Positions 26,992 to 36,127 of a DNA stretch of 64,000 nt are shown piece after piece; the first letter of the stretch is position 1, and every line of letters begins with the position of its first letter. Location of the stretch: contig OZ244783.1 in NCBI GenBank assembly GCA_965219635.1, forward strand, positions 992,001 through 1,056,000, given 5' to 3'. The position numbers and the translations under genes are program-made. This DNA is from JAPOXR01 sp965219635 (GTDB lineage Bacteria; Pseudomonadota; Alphaproteobacteria; Rhodobacterales; Rhodobacteraceae). Under the pieces are notes generated by a model, which was not told the origin of the DNA, did not search any database, and worked only from the letters and a program-made list of their open reading frames with translations.

Positions 26992-28139
26992 TGTTCCCGG
27001 CTCCGTCCGTCGTGAATCTGGGCGCTTTGTATCAGGCCGAATGTCGCCATTGTCATCAACAGGGCTGTTCCGCCATAGGAAATCAGCGGCAGTGGCACAC
27101 CAACCACCGGAACCAGCCCTGAGACCATTGCCAGGTTGGTAGCGAAGTGCAGGAAGAACATGCTCGACAAGCCGATTACCAGCATTCCGCAGAAGCGGTC
27201 GCGGCTGCGTATGACAAACATGATGCAGTATGCCGTGATCATGCCGTAGAAGGAGAGGATCACGATGCACCAGACCAGGCCGAATTCCTCGGCAAGGGTC
27301 GTGAAGACAAAATCAGTATGTTTCTCGGGCAGGAAATTCAGCTGACTCTGCGACCCCCGGAGATAGCCTCTTCCATGCAATCCGCCCGAGCCAATCGCAA
27401 TCTTGGACTGAGTGGTGTGGTATCCGGCTCCAAACGGGTCGCTTTCGGGATTCATGAAGGTGTCGATACGCCGGTACTGGTAATCTTCCAGGAGCTGCCA
27501 ATCTGTATCCTTGCTTGCCAAAACCGCTGTAACCGTGCCTGCAAGCAGTACGGCAACTGCAATGAAGTAGCGATACTTGGCGCCTCCAGCGAACATCATC
27601 ACGCCGCCGGAAATCGCAATCAGAATTGCGGTTCCAAGATCCGGTTGCCGGAAGACCAGATACGCAGGAACCAGGATAACCAGCAACGGTATTGCCATCC
27701 ACGCCAGTCTTGATGCCCTCCGAACACTGACTTCGGCATAGAATGAGGCCAGAACCAGAATCATGGCAAGCTTCACGAATTCCGAAGGCTGCAAGCGCAG
27801 GAAACCGAGTTCAAGCCAACGCTGCGCGCCTTTCACTTCAGCTCCGGCAAATTCGACTGCAACCAGCAGGGCAACCGAGGCGACATAAATGGGCAGGGAC
27901 AACACCTGCCAGACACGGATAGGCGTCAGGGCAATGGTGAAAAGGATAAGACAGCCAACAAGAAACCGCTGAATCTGGATGCTGGCCCAAGGGGTGAATG
28001 AGCCGCCCGCAACGGAATAGAGCGCCACGACGCCGATAAGGCTGGTTACGCTAATGAGGCAGAACAACATCCAGTTGAATCTTGCCAGCTTGCCAAGCAA
28101 ATGCCCGAACACCAGGTGCTGTTCATCCTGACGCATCAT
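26988..28139 (-). CDS. rodA: Rod shape-determining protein RodA (SEDS glycosyltransferase)
   Basis: A 383-residue SEDS-family peptidoglycan polymerase with about ten membrane segments. Family marks are KGAQRWLELGFLRLQPSEFVKLAMI, FRQPDLGTAIL, SQSQLNFLPEKHTDFVF and VPLPLISYGGTALL. It works with PBP2 in the elongasome to build side-wall peptidoglycan. It overlaps mrdA by 4 bases and ghrA by 4 bases, so it is tightly co-transcribed and translationally coupled. Confidence 0.96.
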   Translation of the reverse strand: MMRQDEQHLVFGHLLGKLARFNWMLFCLISVTSLIGVVALYSVAGGSFTPWASIQIQRFLVGCLILFTIALTPIRVWQVLSLPIYVASVALLVAVEFAGAEVKGAQRWLELGFLRLQPSEFVKLAMILVLASFYAEVSVRRASRLAWMAIPLLVILVPAYLVFRQPDLGTAILIAISGGVMMFAGGAKYRYFIAVAVLLAGTVTAVLASKDTDWQLLEDYQYRRIDTFMNPESDPFGAGYHTTQSKIAIGSGGLHGRGYLRGSQSQLNFLPEKHTDFVFTTLAEEFGLVWCIVILSFYGMITAYCIMFVIRSRDRFCGMLVIGLSSMFFLHFATNLAMVSGLVPVVGVPLPLISYGGTALLMTMATFGLIQSAQIHDGRSREQ

Positions 28140-30091
28140 GCTTGCGAGACCCCTGGTGGCCTTTCCAATGAAGGCGCGGAATCCTCCAGCCTCAACTGCC
28201 TCTGCTCCTCCCTTATCCGTGGACGGAGTTCGGGCGGGTAGGCTTCCAACGGCGGGATCTGCCGGTAGTTGGCATACATCAGAAGGTCTCTCACGATCGG
28301 TGCCGCCACGGATGAGCCGCTGCCACCATGTTCCACGATTACCGCCGCTGCGAATTCAGGATTGTCGTATGGGGCGTAGCCGCAGAAAAGTGCGTGGTCT
28401 CTCAGCCTCACCGGCAGATCTTCGTAGGCTGGCAATCCCCGGCGCCGCTGCGCTTCAGTAATGGTCCTAACCTGACTCGTCCCGGTCTTCCCGGCAATCA
28501 GGAATGAAGGATCAATTGATCTGGAATCGTAGGCGGTTGCATTCTCATCGTTGACCGCCGCAATCAACCCGCGGCGTATCAGGTCAAGGGTGTCTTGCGA
28601 AATCTCGACTGGTTGCCACTCTTGAGGCCGTACAGGGTTGCCACTGTTGGATATCAGCAGTCGTGGCTGAACCTGCCTGCTTGTTGCAAGCCGGGCTGTC
28701 ATGACCGCCAGCTGCATTGCAGAGGCCAGGACAAACCCTTGGCCAATTCCAGCATTGAGTGTATCGCCAACCAGCCACTGCTGGCCCCGGTTTTCGAGTT
28801 TCCACGACCGGGTGGGCAACTGGCCGGAAGCCACTTCCGGAAATGGAAGATCATGCCGCACGCCAAACCCGAGTTGCCGTGCCGTGCGGTTGATGGCCTC
28901 AATGCCGACACGCTCGGCAACGACGTAATAGTAGATGTCGCACGACTCGCTTATGCTCTTGAGCAAGTCCACTTCATTATGACCCTCCCTGCGCCAGCAA
29001 TGAAAGTTTCGGTTCTGTAGTTCGTGCCGTCCATCGCAGTGGATTTCCTCTTCTTCGGTCGTCACACCGGCCTCAAGCGCCGCGATTGCCGTAACCATCT
29101 TGAAGGTTGAACCCGGAGGGTAGAGGCCCCGCATCGGACGGTTGATCAGAGGGCTTCCCGGGGATTCAAGAAGCAGTTCGAATTCTTCGACCGTATGCCC
29201 GGATACGAACTTGTTCGGATCAAATGCCGGTGTAGAAGTCGATGCGAGGATCTGACCGGAACGGACGTTCATGACAACCGCTGCCGCCACATTCGCCCCA
29301 ATTCTGGCTGAAGCATAACTCTGCAGCTTCGGATCGATAGAGATCTGCATGTCGGCGCCGGGATTGGCGTCGACCCGGGCAAGCTCGCGCAGTTCGCGGC
29401 CTTGAACGTTGACCTCAATCCTGCGGTTTCCGGCGCTGCCGCGCAGCTGCCGGTCCATTCCTTTTTCGAGCCCGGTTTTTCCGATCTGATAATCCGGCAG
29501 GAACAGGAGCGGGTCAGGATCGCGCAAACTGTCCCGTTCTGCACTGTCGACAGGTCCGACATAGCCCACGATATGCGCGAACTCCGGACCAAATGGGTAG
29601 AACCTGCGGCTTCCGAATTGCGTGCTGATACCGGGAAGGGCAGGGGCGTTGGCTGCTACGGCTGCAACCTGCTCCCAACTCACGTTTTCTGCCACAAGCA
29701 CCGGGACAAATTCGCGATGAGTGTAGACTTGCTCGATCTTCTGCCGGATCTCGGCCTCGGTCAACGGGACGATGACGGAAAGCCTGCGCAGCACCTGTTC
29801 CACATCGCCAGCCTGTTCGCGGACCATCAGTATCCGGTAGTTGAGGATGTTGTTTGCAAGCACTGTACCGTCCCGCGCAAATACCCGTCCTCGCAGTGGC
29901 TCCAGCATTGTGATGTTGATGCGGTTGCGTTCTGCCAGATCCCTGAGAGGCTCGGACTCGGTAACCTGCAGGAAACGCAGCCGTCCGGCGATGGCAAGGA
30001 GTACCGCCGCCTGTCCGGCGCCTATGAGAAGCGCTCGCCGCCGGAGAGCAAGCTGGGCAATTGCGGAGTCTTCTGTGTCATGCCGCTGCAT
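28136..30091 (-). CDS. mrdA: Penicillin-binding protein 2
   Basis: A 651-residue class B transpeptidase of the elongasome. An N-terminal membrane anchor (about residues 18-38) is followed by the dimerisation domain and the transpeptidase domain with the catalytic Ser in GSTFKMV, the second motif SCD in SESCDIYYY, and the third in GKTGTSQV. It cross-links peptidoglycan made by RodA. It begins one base inside the mreD stop (TGATG) and overlaps rodA by 4 bases. The C-terminal tail after about residue 600 is rich in Pro, Glu and Arg and is probably flexible. Confidence 0.96.
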   Translation of the reverse strand: MQRHDTEDSAIAQLALRRRALLIGAGQAAVLLAIAGRLRFLQVTESEPLRDLAERNRINITMLEPLRGRVFARDGTVLANNILNYRILMVREQAGDVEQVLRRLSVIVPLTEAEIRQKIEQVYTHREFVPVLVAENVSWEQVAAVAANAPALPGISTQFGSRRFYPFGPEFAHIVGYVGPVDSAERDSLRDPDPLLFLPDYQIGKTGLEKGMDRQLRGSAGNRRIEVNVQGRELRELARVDANPGADMQISIDPKLQSYASARIGANVAAAVVMNVRSGQILASTSTPAFDPNKFVSGHTVEEFELLLESPGSPLINRPMRGLYPPGSTFKMVTAIAALEAGVTTEEEEIHCDGRHELQNRNFHCWRREGHNEVDLLKSISESCDIYYYVVAERVGIEAINRTARQLGFGVRHDLPFPEVASGQLPTRSWKLENRGQQWLVGDTLNAGIGQGFVLASAMQLAVMTARLATSRQVQPRLLISNSGNPVRPQEWQPVEISQDTLDLIRRGLIAAVNDENATAYDSRSIDPSFLIAGKTGTSQVRTITEAQRRRGLPAYEDLPVRLRDHALFCGYAPYDNPEFAAAVIVEHGGSGSSVAAPIVRDLLMYANYRQIPPLEAYPPELRPRIREEQRQLRLEDSAPSLERPPGVSQA

Positions 30092-30624
30092 CAGCGAAAT
30101 CCCTCGGGCCGTGCGGAGTCGATCGTAGCAACCTTGCGGATGCGGTACACCAGATTGGTCGCTGCCACGACAAGCGGATATGCGGCGATTGTCGTAAGGA
30201 TCTGAAGAATCAGGCCAATCGCTTCAGGTACGGGAACAAGGAATAGCGCCAGCAACAGCTGGTAGCCGATCATTGCGGTCGTGTAGGCCGATGCCATCAT
30301 AAGCCACTCATAGGTGAATGGCAGGAACCTGACCTGGATTTCAATTCTCGCAAAGAACTCGGAAGCAAGAAGAACGAGCGCGGTCCAAAGGCCAAGAGGC
30401 TGCAGGAACAACAACTCCGCAGCGAGCACGGAAATGACGATCAACGCGGGGTGGGCAAGATGCGGATTCCGCATTTTCCATGCTGCGATAAGGCAGAACA
30501 ATAGGTCAGGTGTAGGCACGGGGCCTAGTGAAAAGTCGACCGGGAGCATTCGCAGCGTCAGGATAACGAATGCCGACAGCAAAAACGCAAGATTGCAAAC
30601 CAGAACGCGTGCCTGGTTGAACAT
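30091..30624 (-). CDS. mreD: Rod shape-determining protein MreD
   Basis: A 177-residue hydrophobic protein with about five membrane segments, of normal MreD length. The position between mreC and mrdA and the pattern PTPDLLFCLIAAWKMRNP make the assignment firm although MreD proteins are poorly conserved. The ATG at 30624 has AGGTAAGG upstream; the longer open frame adds a non-hydrophobic piece overlapping mreC and is not used. It joins MreB and MreC in guiding elongation. Confidence 0.9.
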   Translation of the reverse strand: MFNQARVLVCNLAFLLSAFVILTLRMLPVDFSLGPVPTPDLLFCLIAAWKMRNPHLAHPALIVISVLAAELLFLQPLGLWTALVLLASEFFARIEIQVRFLPFTYEWLMMASAYTTAMIGYQLLLALFLVPVPEAIGLILQILTTIAAYPLVVAATNLVYRIRKVATIDSARPEGFR

Positions 30625-30628
30625 CGCC

Positions 30629-31531
30629 TTACCTCTCGGCTGCGAGCGCGTCGGTATCGGCCAACGGCGCGACCAGCAGATTGCTGTCGGCATCCACGGA
30701 CTGTGGTGGCCTGCTCCTGATGACGTTGACCAGCTCGAGATTGTTTATGTCGGCCGCCGGAAGGATCACAACCTGGTTGTTGGCGTTCACCGAAACAGTG
30801 CCGACCAGTAGGTCCGGCGGAAATATCCCGCCTTCACCCGAAGTGAAGACTGTATCGCCGGAACTCAACTGGTTCAGGTTGGTGACGAGTTCAAGTTGGG
30901 GCAGCCGCGTATTGCGTCCGGCCACGATTCCTCTCGCGCCCGATGGCCTGATCTTGACTGGAATGCGACTGGTGGTGTCGGTAATGAGGATAACTCTGGA
31001 CGATGTGCGGCCAACTCCTGAAATGCGGCCGATCAGCCCTCGTCCGTCCATTACCGCCCACCCATCGGAAATACTGTTCCGCCGTCCAGCGTTGATGAGC
31101 ACGGAGTTTCGGAATGCCCCGCTGGTGTCGGCAGTTACCTGTGCCGCGACAGTCGACAGCTGTTCGTTGACCTGAATGTTTGCCACCTCCCTGAGTTGAG
31201 CATTCTGTTGCTCAAGAAGAATGGCGCGCTCCCGCCATTGCCGGAGTTGCCGGTTCTCCTCTTCCAATTCGGCGACACGTTGGAGTGTGCTCGACCAGTC
31301 GCCGAGAGATCTGAACATGTCAGACACCATCTTCCCGGGTTTCAGGCCTGTTTCGAATGCCGGCAGCAGGCGATCCACGAGTTCAGCCCTGACGATTGCC
31401 ATCCTCTCGTTGTCAATCCGCCAGAATATGAAAACGCCCACCAGCAGGGCTATGGTCAGCCCAATGAACACGCGGCGCAGTGGCCGGCGTACCAGTCGTT
31501 CGGAATCGCTGTCTATTGGCGAATTCGTCAC
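30629..31531 (-). CDS. mreC: Rod shape-determining protein MreC
   Basis: A 300-residue periplasmic protein with one N-terminal membrane anchor (about residues 22-40), a coiled coil rich in Leu, Glu, Gln and Arg (about 75-115), and the two-barrel MreC core including GRISGVGRTSSRVILITDTTS and VFTSGEGGIFPPDLLVG. It links the cytoplasmic MreB filament to PBP2. It lies 16 bases after mreB and 4 bases before mreD in the operon. Confidence 0.94.
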   Translation of the reverse strand: MTNSPIDSDSERLVRRPLRRVFIGLTIALLVGVFIFWRIDNERMAIVRAELVDRLLPAFETGLKPGKMVSDMFRSLGDWSSTLQRVAELEEENRQLRQWRERAILLEQQNAQLREVANIQVNEQLSTVAAQVTADTSGAFRNSVLINAGRRNSISDGWAVMDGRGLIGRISGVGRTSSRVILITDTTSRIPVKIRPSGARGIVAGRNTRLPQLELVTNLNQLSSGDTVFTSGEGGIFPPDLLVGTVSVNANNQVVILPAADINNLELVNVIRSRPPQSVDADSNLLVAPLADTDALAAER

Positions 31532-31547
31532 GGCATTCGCAATCGGT

Positions 31548-32594
31548 TCAGCTCTCGTAGTCGATCAGCTTGATTCCCGGATTTGCTGCTTCAATGTCGA
31601 GCGCCTGTCCGGTTCCGAGAACCACGCACTTCATCGGTTCCTGAGCTACAGCCACCGGAAGTCCGGTGTGAACCCTGAGTTCTTCATCCATGTCTCTCAG
31701 CAACGCGCCGCCGCCGGTCAGGATGATCCCGGTTTCCGAAATATCTGCCGCAATGTCGGGTGGCGTGTGCATCAGTGCCCTTGAGACTGACTCCCGGATC
31801 TGCCTGATCGGGTCGGCGAACGCCTCGGCCACCTGCGCCTGGGTAAACACCAGCTCGCGCGGCTTGCCGTGGGTGCCGTCGCTGCCGCGGATATTGGCTG
31901 AATCGCCGACTCCGTCTTTCGGTTTGCGGGCGACGCCGAGAACCTTCTTGACCTGCTCGGCAGCCGCCATTCCGAGACTCACATTGTATTTGACGCGTAG
32001 ATAATTGGCGAGTGCCTCATCAAGGGCGTCCCCAGCAATCCTGATTGAACAGGCAAAGACGATGCCGCCGAGCGAGAGCACTGCGACTTCCGTAGTGCCG
32101 CCTCCTATGTCGACGATCATGCTGCCTTTTGCCTGTGAAATATCCATTCCGGCACCGACCGCGGCCGCGACCGGCTCTGCAACCAGGCCAGCTTTCCGGG
32201 CGCCTGCCGACAGAACTGACTGGCGGATGGCCCGCTTTTCGACCTGTGTGGCGCCATGTGGCACGCAGACAATGATCCGCGGTTTCGCAAAGGTTGCTCT
32301 CCGCCTGGTCTTTCTGATGAAGTGCCGGATCATCTCTTCCGCTACGGCAAAGTCTGCGATGACTCCGTCGCGCAACGGGCGAATGACTTCCATGGTTCCG
32401 GGCGTGCGGCCCACCATCGCCTTCGCATCCTCGCCGACGGCTATGACCTTCCTCGACCCGTTGCCAATCTGGTAGGCAACCACAGAAGGTTCATCAAGCA
32501 CAATGCCCTCGCCCTTCACGTAGACGAGCGTGTTTGCGGTTCCTAGGTCAATCGCAATGTCGTACGACAATATCCAATTGAAGATGGAAAACAT
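31548..32594 (-). CDS. mreB: Rod shape-determining protein MreB
   Basis: A 348-residue bacterial actin. ATP-binding motifs are AIDLGTANTLVYV (phosphate 1), MIVDIGGGTTEVAVLSLGG (phosphate 2) and ILTGGGALL (adenosine), with an N-terminal amphipathic membrane-binding start MFSIFNWILS. The ATG at 32594 gives this typical start; the longer frame adds 12 unrelated residues. It is the first gene of the operon mreB-mreC-mreD-mrdA-rodA-ghrA, with its promoter in the 160 bases before it. Confidence 0.97.
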   Translation of the reverse strand: MFSIFNWILSYDIAIDLGTANTLVYVKGEGIVLDEPSVVAYQIGNGSRKVIAVGEDAKAMVGRTPGTMEVIRPLRDGVIADFAVAEEMIRHFIRKTRRRATFAKPRIIVCVPHGATQVEKRAIRQSVLSAGARKAGLVAEPVAAAVGAGMDISQAKGSMIVDIGGGTTEVAVLSLGGIVFACSIRIAGDALDEALANYLRVKYNVSLGMAAAEQVKKVLGVARKPKDGVGDSANIRGSDGTHGKPRELVFTQAQVAEAFADPIRQIRESVSRALMHTPPDIAADISETGIILTGGGALLRDMDEELRVHTGLPVAVAQEPMKCVVLGTGQALDIEAANPGIKLIDYES

Positions 32595-32707
32595 CTGCCC
32601 GGTTTCCGTTGTTGACCGCCACCGTCTCAACGGCTTTATTTTGGTTTCTTTCTCACACTGCTCACGGAACGTAAAGCACCAAGGCGCTTGATTGAGCCGA
32701 AAGGAGA

Positions 32708-32735
32708 CATGCCGGCAGCCATGGCCGCCGGCATG
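32708..32735 (-). terminator. Hairpin after leuA, possible terminator
   Basis: The arms CATGCCGGC (32708-32716) and GCCGGCATG (32727-32735) are a perfect 9-base inverted repeat with a 10-base loop, 21 bases after the leuA stop. On the minus strand it is followed by TCTCCTTT, only a weak T-run. It probably ends or slows leuA transcription before the mre promoter. Confidence 0.5.
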
Positions 32736-32756
32736 GATTACGAAGAATGCCTCGAG

Positions 32757-34325
32757 TCAGGCAACATCGGCCATGTCGCCGGGCGCCGTCTTTGAGCGCC
32801 GGTAGCGCAAATTGTTCAGAGCGCTGACATATGCCTTCGCCGAAGCGAGCACGGTGTCGGTGTCACTCGACTGGCCCACGACAATCCGCCCGTGCTCTTC
32901 GAGGCGTACGCTGACCGTCGCCTGCGCATCGGTGCCTTCGGTGACCGCCTGTACATGGTACAAGAGCAGTCTGGCTTCATGCTCGAAGACCGTGTTGATT
33001 GCGTTGAATGCGGCATCAACCGGGCCATCTCCCGTAGCCTTGACCTCATGTTCGGTGCCATCGACCATGATGCGCAATTCTGCAGTCTTTGGTACGACCG
33101 AACCGCAAACCACCTTGAGTTGCAGCACATTGAGATGTTCATCGACATCTTCATTGCTGCTGGCCTGCATCAGCGCAATGAGATCCTCGTCAAAAATCTC
33201 CTTCTTCTTGTCGGTGAGCGCCTTGAACTGGACAAAGACATCTTTCAGCCTGTTGCCGCCGATCTCATAGCCGAGTTCCGACAGTTTCTTTCTCAGCGCA
33301 GCGCGACCGGAATGCTTGCCCATGACGAGATTGGTCGAAGCGATGCCGACATCCTCGGGCCGCATGATTTCGTAGGTCCCGGAGTGCTTCAGCATTCCGT
33401 CCTGATGAATCCCGGCCTCATGCGCAAAGGCGTTCTTGCCTACGATGGCCTTGTTGTACTGCACGGGGAAGCCTGTTGCGTCGGAAACCATGCGCGAGGC
33501 CTGAATGATGCGGGTGGTGTCAACCTCCGTCGCGAACGGCATAATGTCATTCCGAACCCGCATGGCCATGACCACTTCTTCGAGAGCGGCGTTTCCGGCG
33601 CGCTCGCCCAGGCCATTGATTGTGCACTCAATCTGCCTTGCTCCAGCCATGACCGCTGCGAGAGAATTCGCGACCGCCATTCCGAGGTCATTGTGACAGT
33701 GGGTGGACAGGACCACGCTGTCGATGTCCGGAACCCGGTTGCGCAGCATGGCGATCAGTTCGGCACTTTCGCCGGGCGCGGTATAGCCTACCGTGTCAGG
33801 GATATTGATCGTGGTTGCTCCAGCGCGAATCGCAGTCTCCACAGCCCGGCAGAGAAAATCATGCTCTGTCCGGGTTCCATCTTCGGGAGACCATTGAACA
33901 TCGCTGGTATAGCGCAAGGCATGGGTAACCGAACGCGCAATCGCTTCGATAACGTCTTCCGGCTCCATCTTGAGCTTGAACTTCATATGCAGGGGTGAAG
34001 TCGAAATGAACGTGTGAATTCGCGCCCGCTCGGCGTGCCCAAGCGCTTCCCCGGCGCGATCAATGTCATTCAGCGACGAGCGCGCCAATCCGCACACCGT
34101 GGCCTTCCGCGTGCGCTTTGCAATTTCGAACACGGCCGTGAAATCGCCTTCCGACGCAATCGGGAAACCAGCTTCGATGATGTCGATGCCCATCTCGTCG
34201 AGGAGCTCGGCGATCTCGATCTTTTCGGTGAGGGTCATCGTAGCCCCGGGCGACTGTTCGCCGTCGCGCAGGGTTGTGTCGAAGATCAGGACCCGGTCCT
34301 GACCGTTGTCAGCTTTGTCTGTCAT
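32757..34325 (-). CDS. leuA: 2-isopropylmalate synthase
   Basis: A 522-residue enzyme of full length, making 2-isopropylmalate from 2-oxoisovalerate and acetyl-CoA, the first step of leucine synthesis. The catalytic barrel starts FDTTLRDGEQSPGA and has the metal ligands in STHCHNDLGMA and the signature GLGERAGNAALEEVVMA; the C-terminal third is the regulatory domain that binds leucine (about residues 390-510). A leucine-rich leader peptide and a hairpin lie upstream, suggesting control by attenuation in addition to feedback. It stands in front of the mre operon, as in Rhodobacterales. Confidence 0.96.
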   Translation of the reverse strand: MTDKADNGQDRVLIFDTTLRDGEQSPGATMTLTEKIEIAELLDEMGIDIIEAGFPIASEGDFTAVFEIAKRTRKATVCGLARSSLNDIDRAGEALGHAERARIHTFISTSPLHMKFKLKMEPEDVIEAIARSVTHALRYTSDVQWSPEDGTRTEHDFLCRAVETAIRAGATTINIPDTVGYTAPGESAELIAMLRNRVPDIDSVVLSTHCHNDLGMAVANSLAAVMAGARQIECTINGLGERAGNAALEEVVMAMRVRNDIMPFATEVDTTRIIQASRMVSDATGFPVQYNKAIVGKNAFAHEAGIHQDGMLKHSGTYEIMRPEDVGIASTNLVMGKHSGRAALRKKLSELGYEIGGNRLKDVFVQFKALTDKKKEIFDEDLIALMQASSNEDVDEHLNVLQLKVVCGSVVPKTAELRIMVDGTEHEVKATGDGPVDAAFNAINTVFEHEARLLLYHVQAVTEGTDAQATVSVRLEEHGRIVVGQSSDTDTVLASAKAYVSALNNLRYRRSKTAPGDMADVA

Positions 34326-34380
34326 GATGTGTTCCGATTTGGTGGATTGGTTGATCCGGATAATCGGTGCGTCCTGTCAA

Positions 34381-34417
34381 CCTCTGAGCCGGCGCACCAT
34401 TTCCGCGTGCTCAGAGG
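34381..34417 (-). promoter_or_regulatory. Hairpin in the leuA leader, possible attenuator
   Basis: The arms CCTCTGAGC (34381-34389) and GCTCAGAGG (34409-34417) are a perfect 9-base inverted repeat with a 19-base loop. The first transcribed arm (34417-34409) contains the stop codon of the leader peptide, so ribosome position would control folding. On the minus strand no T-run follows, so it is not a classical intrinsic terminator as it stands. Confidence 0.55.
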
Positions 34418-34491
34418 CAGGCAAGAAGGAGAGCTAGCCTGTCCAATTCCGGCTCTGGAACTACGCCGGTTCTGTCAATCACCAAATCCAT
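34411..34491 (-). CDS. Leucine-rich leader peptide of leuA
   Basis: A 26-codon frame from ATG at 34491, about 85 bases ahead of leuA. Seven of its residues are leucine, at positions 3, 16, 19, 21, 22, 23 and 26, with five of them in the last eight residues (LALLLACL before the stop), read from CTA, CTC and CTT codons. Its stop overlaps the left arm of a perfect hairpin. This is the layout of a leucine attenuator, in which slow reading of Leu codons changes leader folding. Attenuation of leuA is known for proteobacteria; for this gene it is inference from the sequence. Confidence 0.65.
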   Translation of the reverse strand: MDLVIDRTGVVPEPELDRLALLLACL

Positions 34492-34578
34492 GCGACGGCC
34501 CCTATCACAGTTCGAAGCTTCATGAAAGTGTCATTTGAAACTGAATGCGACCGAGTTCGCGAGGAATTTATTTGCGGC

Positions 34579-36048
34579 TCATTGGGGCTCATCCTCCATG
34601 ACCAGGACGCCCTCGCTGAATTCAACCCGGTAAACATCCCCTCCTGGATGGGTCAACATTCCCTGTCCATGCGGCACACCATTCTGCCATTGGCCTTCGT
34701 AACTGTAGCCGTTTACGTACTCCACCTTGCCGGTGCCGGACCGTTTTCCACTCGCGAACTGCCCTTCGTAGGTGCCTCCATCGGCAGAGGACTCGATGCC
34801 ACTCCCATGTTTCTGGCCAGCGACCCAGTCGCCTGTATAGCTGTAGCCTCCCGGCCGCTCGTACACGCCATGGCCATGAAACAGAGAATGCGCGAGGTCC
34901 CCGCGATAGCTGGAGCCGTCAGCGAACAGCAACTCTCCCGTCCCTTCCATCATGCCATCGACCCAGTTCGCCGTGAAACGGGACCCGTCCGCTGTCACCA
35001 GGATTCCAGCTCCTGCAGGTTTGCCGCCAGCGAGCAATCCCTTGTAGTTATCTCCGTTTGCATAATCGATGATGCCGGGACCGTTCAGCACGTTTTCTGT
35101 CCATTCGCCCTGAAAGACAGTGCCGTTGGCCGATCTCAACATTCCCTGGCCGTGCTTCTGTCCGTTGGCGAATGCGCCCTCGTGTACGGAACCATCCGGA
35201 TATTTCAGGCGTCCGGAGCCATGGATTTGTCCGTCCTTCCACTCGCCAATGTAGTAGGAACCGTCGGTACCGGTCTGGGAGCCTGCGCCGTGACGCAACC
35301 CGTTCCTGAATGTGCCCGTATACTGTGTTCCGTTCGGCATGGTCATGCGGGCGCTGCCGGTCAACACGCCTGCCGACCATCGGCCCACCAATATGCTGCC
35401 ATCGGGAAGCTCCAGCTTTCCGATACCCTGGGCTTTGCCGTCAGCATATTGCCCCGAAAACACTGACCCGTCGGGCATGATTTCGCTGCCTGGCCCGTTC
35501 AGGAGCCCGCCGGACCACATCCCCTCCACTCGCCTGCCGTCCGGCAGGGTGAGAACGCCTTCACCATGGCGCTGGCCGCTCTTGAAGCCGCCTTCATAAA
35601 CCGAGCCATCAGCAAGAGTTTCGATGGCTTCGCCCTCGACCCGGCCACCTTGCCAGATGCCTGTGAGGTTGCCTCCATTGGCAAAACTGTAAGTGCCCAG
35701 TCCCTCCGGCCTGTCTTGATGCCACTGACCTTCATATCTGTCGCCGTTTGCGAATTGCATCGTACCCGAACCATGGCGGTCACCCTCGTGAAATTCTCCC
35801 GTATAGACCGAATTGTCCGGGTAATGGGCGCGCCCGGTTCCGTGCTGCTTGCCGTATTGCCACTCGCCTTCATAGACATATCCGCTCGGAAGGCTCAGCA
35901 CGCCATTGCCATGCATCTGGCCGTCCAGCTGGTCGCCGATATAGGTTGGTTCAGACTGGTTTCCGGTCCCGGTTTCGTTGGAATGACTTGCGCTGACAGG
36001 TAACAGCAACAAGAGAGCGGATGCTGCGAGTGCGGCCCAATTCGACAT
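34579..36048 (-). CDS. Secreted MORN-repeat protein
   Basis: A 489-residue protein made of a signal peptide (about residues 1-20, cleaved near SASHS) and then some nineteen tandem MORN repeats of 23 residues, each of the form YxGxWxxGxxHGxGxxxxxDG, from about residue 35 to 480. MORN repeats fold as a long beta-hairpin ladder and often bind lipids or other proteins; bacterial functions are mostly unknown. There is no enzymatic domain. It is divergent from nadE with an AT-rich 80-base gap carrying likely promoters (including CATATATAG). Function cannot be assigned. Confidence 0.88.
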   Translation of the reverse strand: MSNWAALAASALLLLLPVSASHSNETGTGNQSEPTYIGDQLDGQMHGNGVLSLPSGYVYEGEWQYGKQHGTGRAHYPDNSVYTGEFHEGDRHGSGTMQFANGDRYEGQWHQDRPEGLGTYSFANGGNLTGIWQGGRVEGEAIETLADGSVYEGGFKSGQRHGEGVLTLPDGRRVEGMWSGGLLNGPGSEIMPDGSVFSGQYADGKAQGIGKLELPDGSILVGRWSAGVLTGSARMTMPNGTQYTGTFRNGLRHGAGSQTGTDGSYYIGEWKDGQIHGSGRLKYPDGSVHEGAFANGQKHGQGMLRSANGTVFQGEWTENVLNGPGIIDYANGDNYKGLLAGGKPAGAGILVTADGSRFTANWVDGMMEGTGELLFADGSSYRGDLAHSLFHGHGVYERPGGYSYTGDWVAGQKHGSGIESSADGGTYEGQFASGKRSGTGKVEYVNGYSYEGQWQNGVPHGQGMLTHPGGDVYRVEFSEGVLVMEDEPQ

Positions 36049-36127
36049 CAGGATTCAGTTCCTTGTGCAATGCACTCCATATATAGTGAATTTTGCCACC
36101 AGAGTAAGCAATAGTTGACAAAAAACA

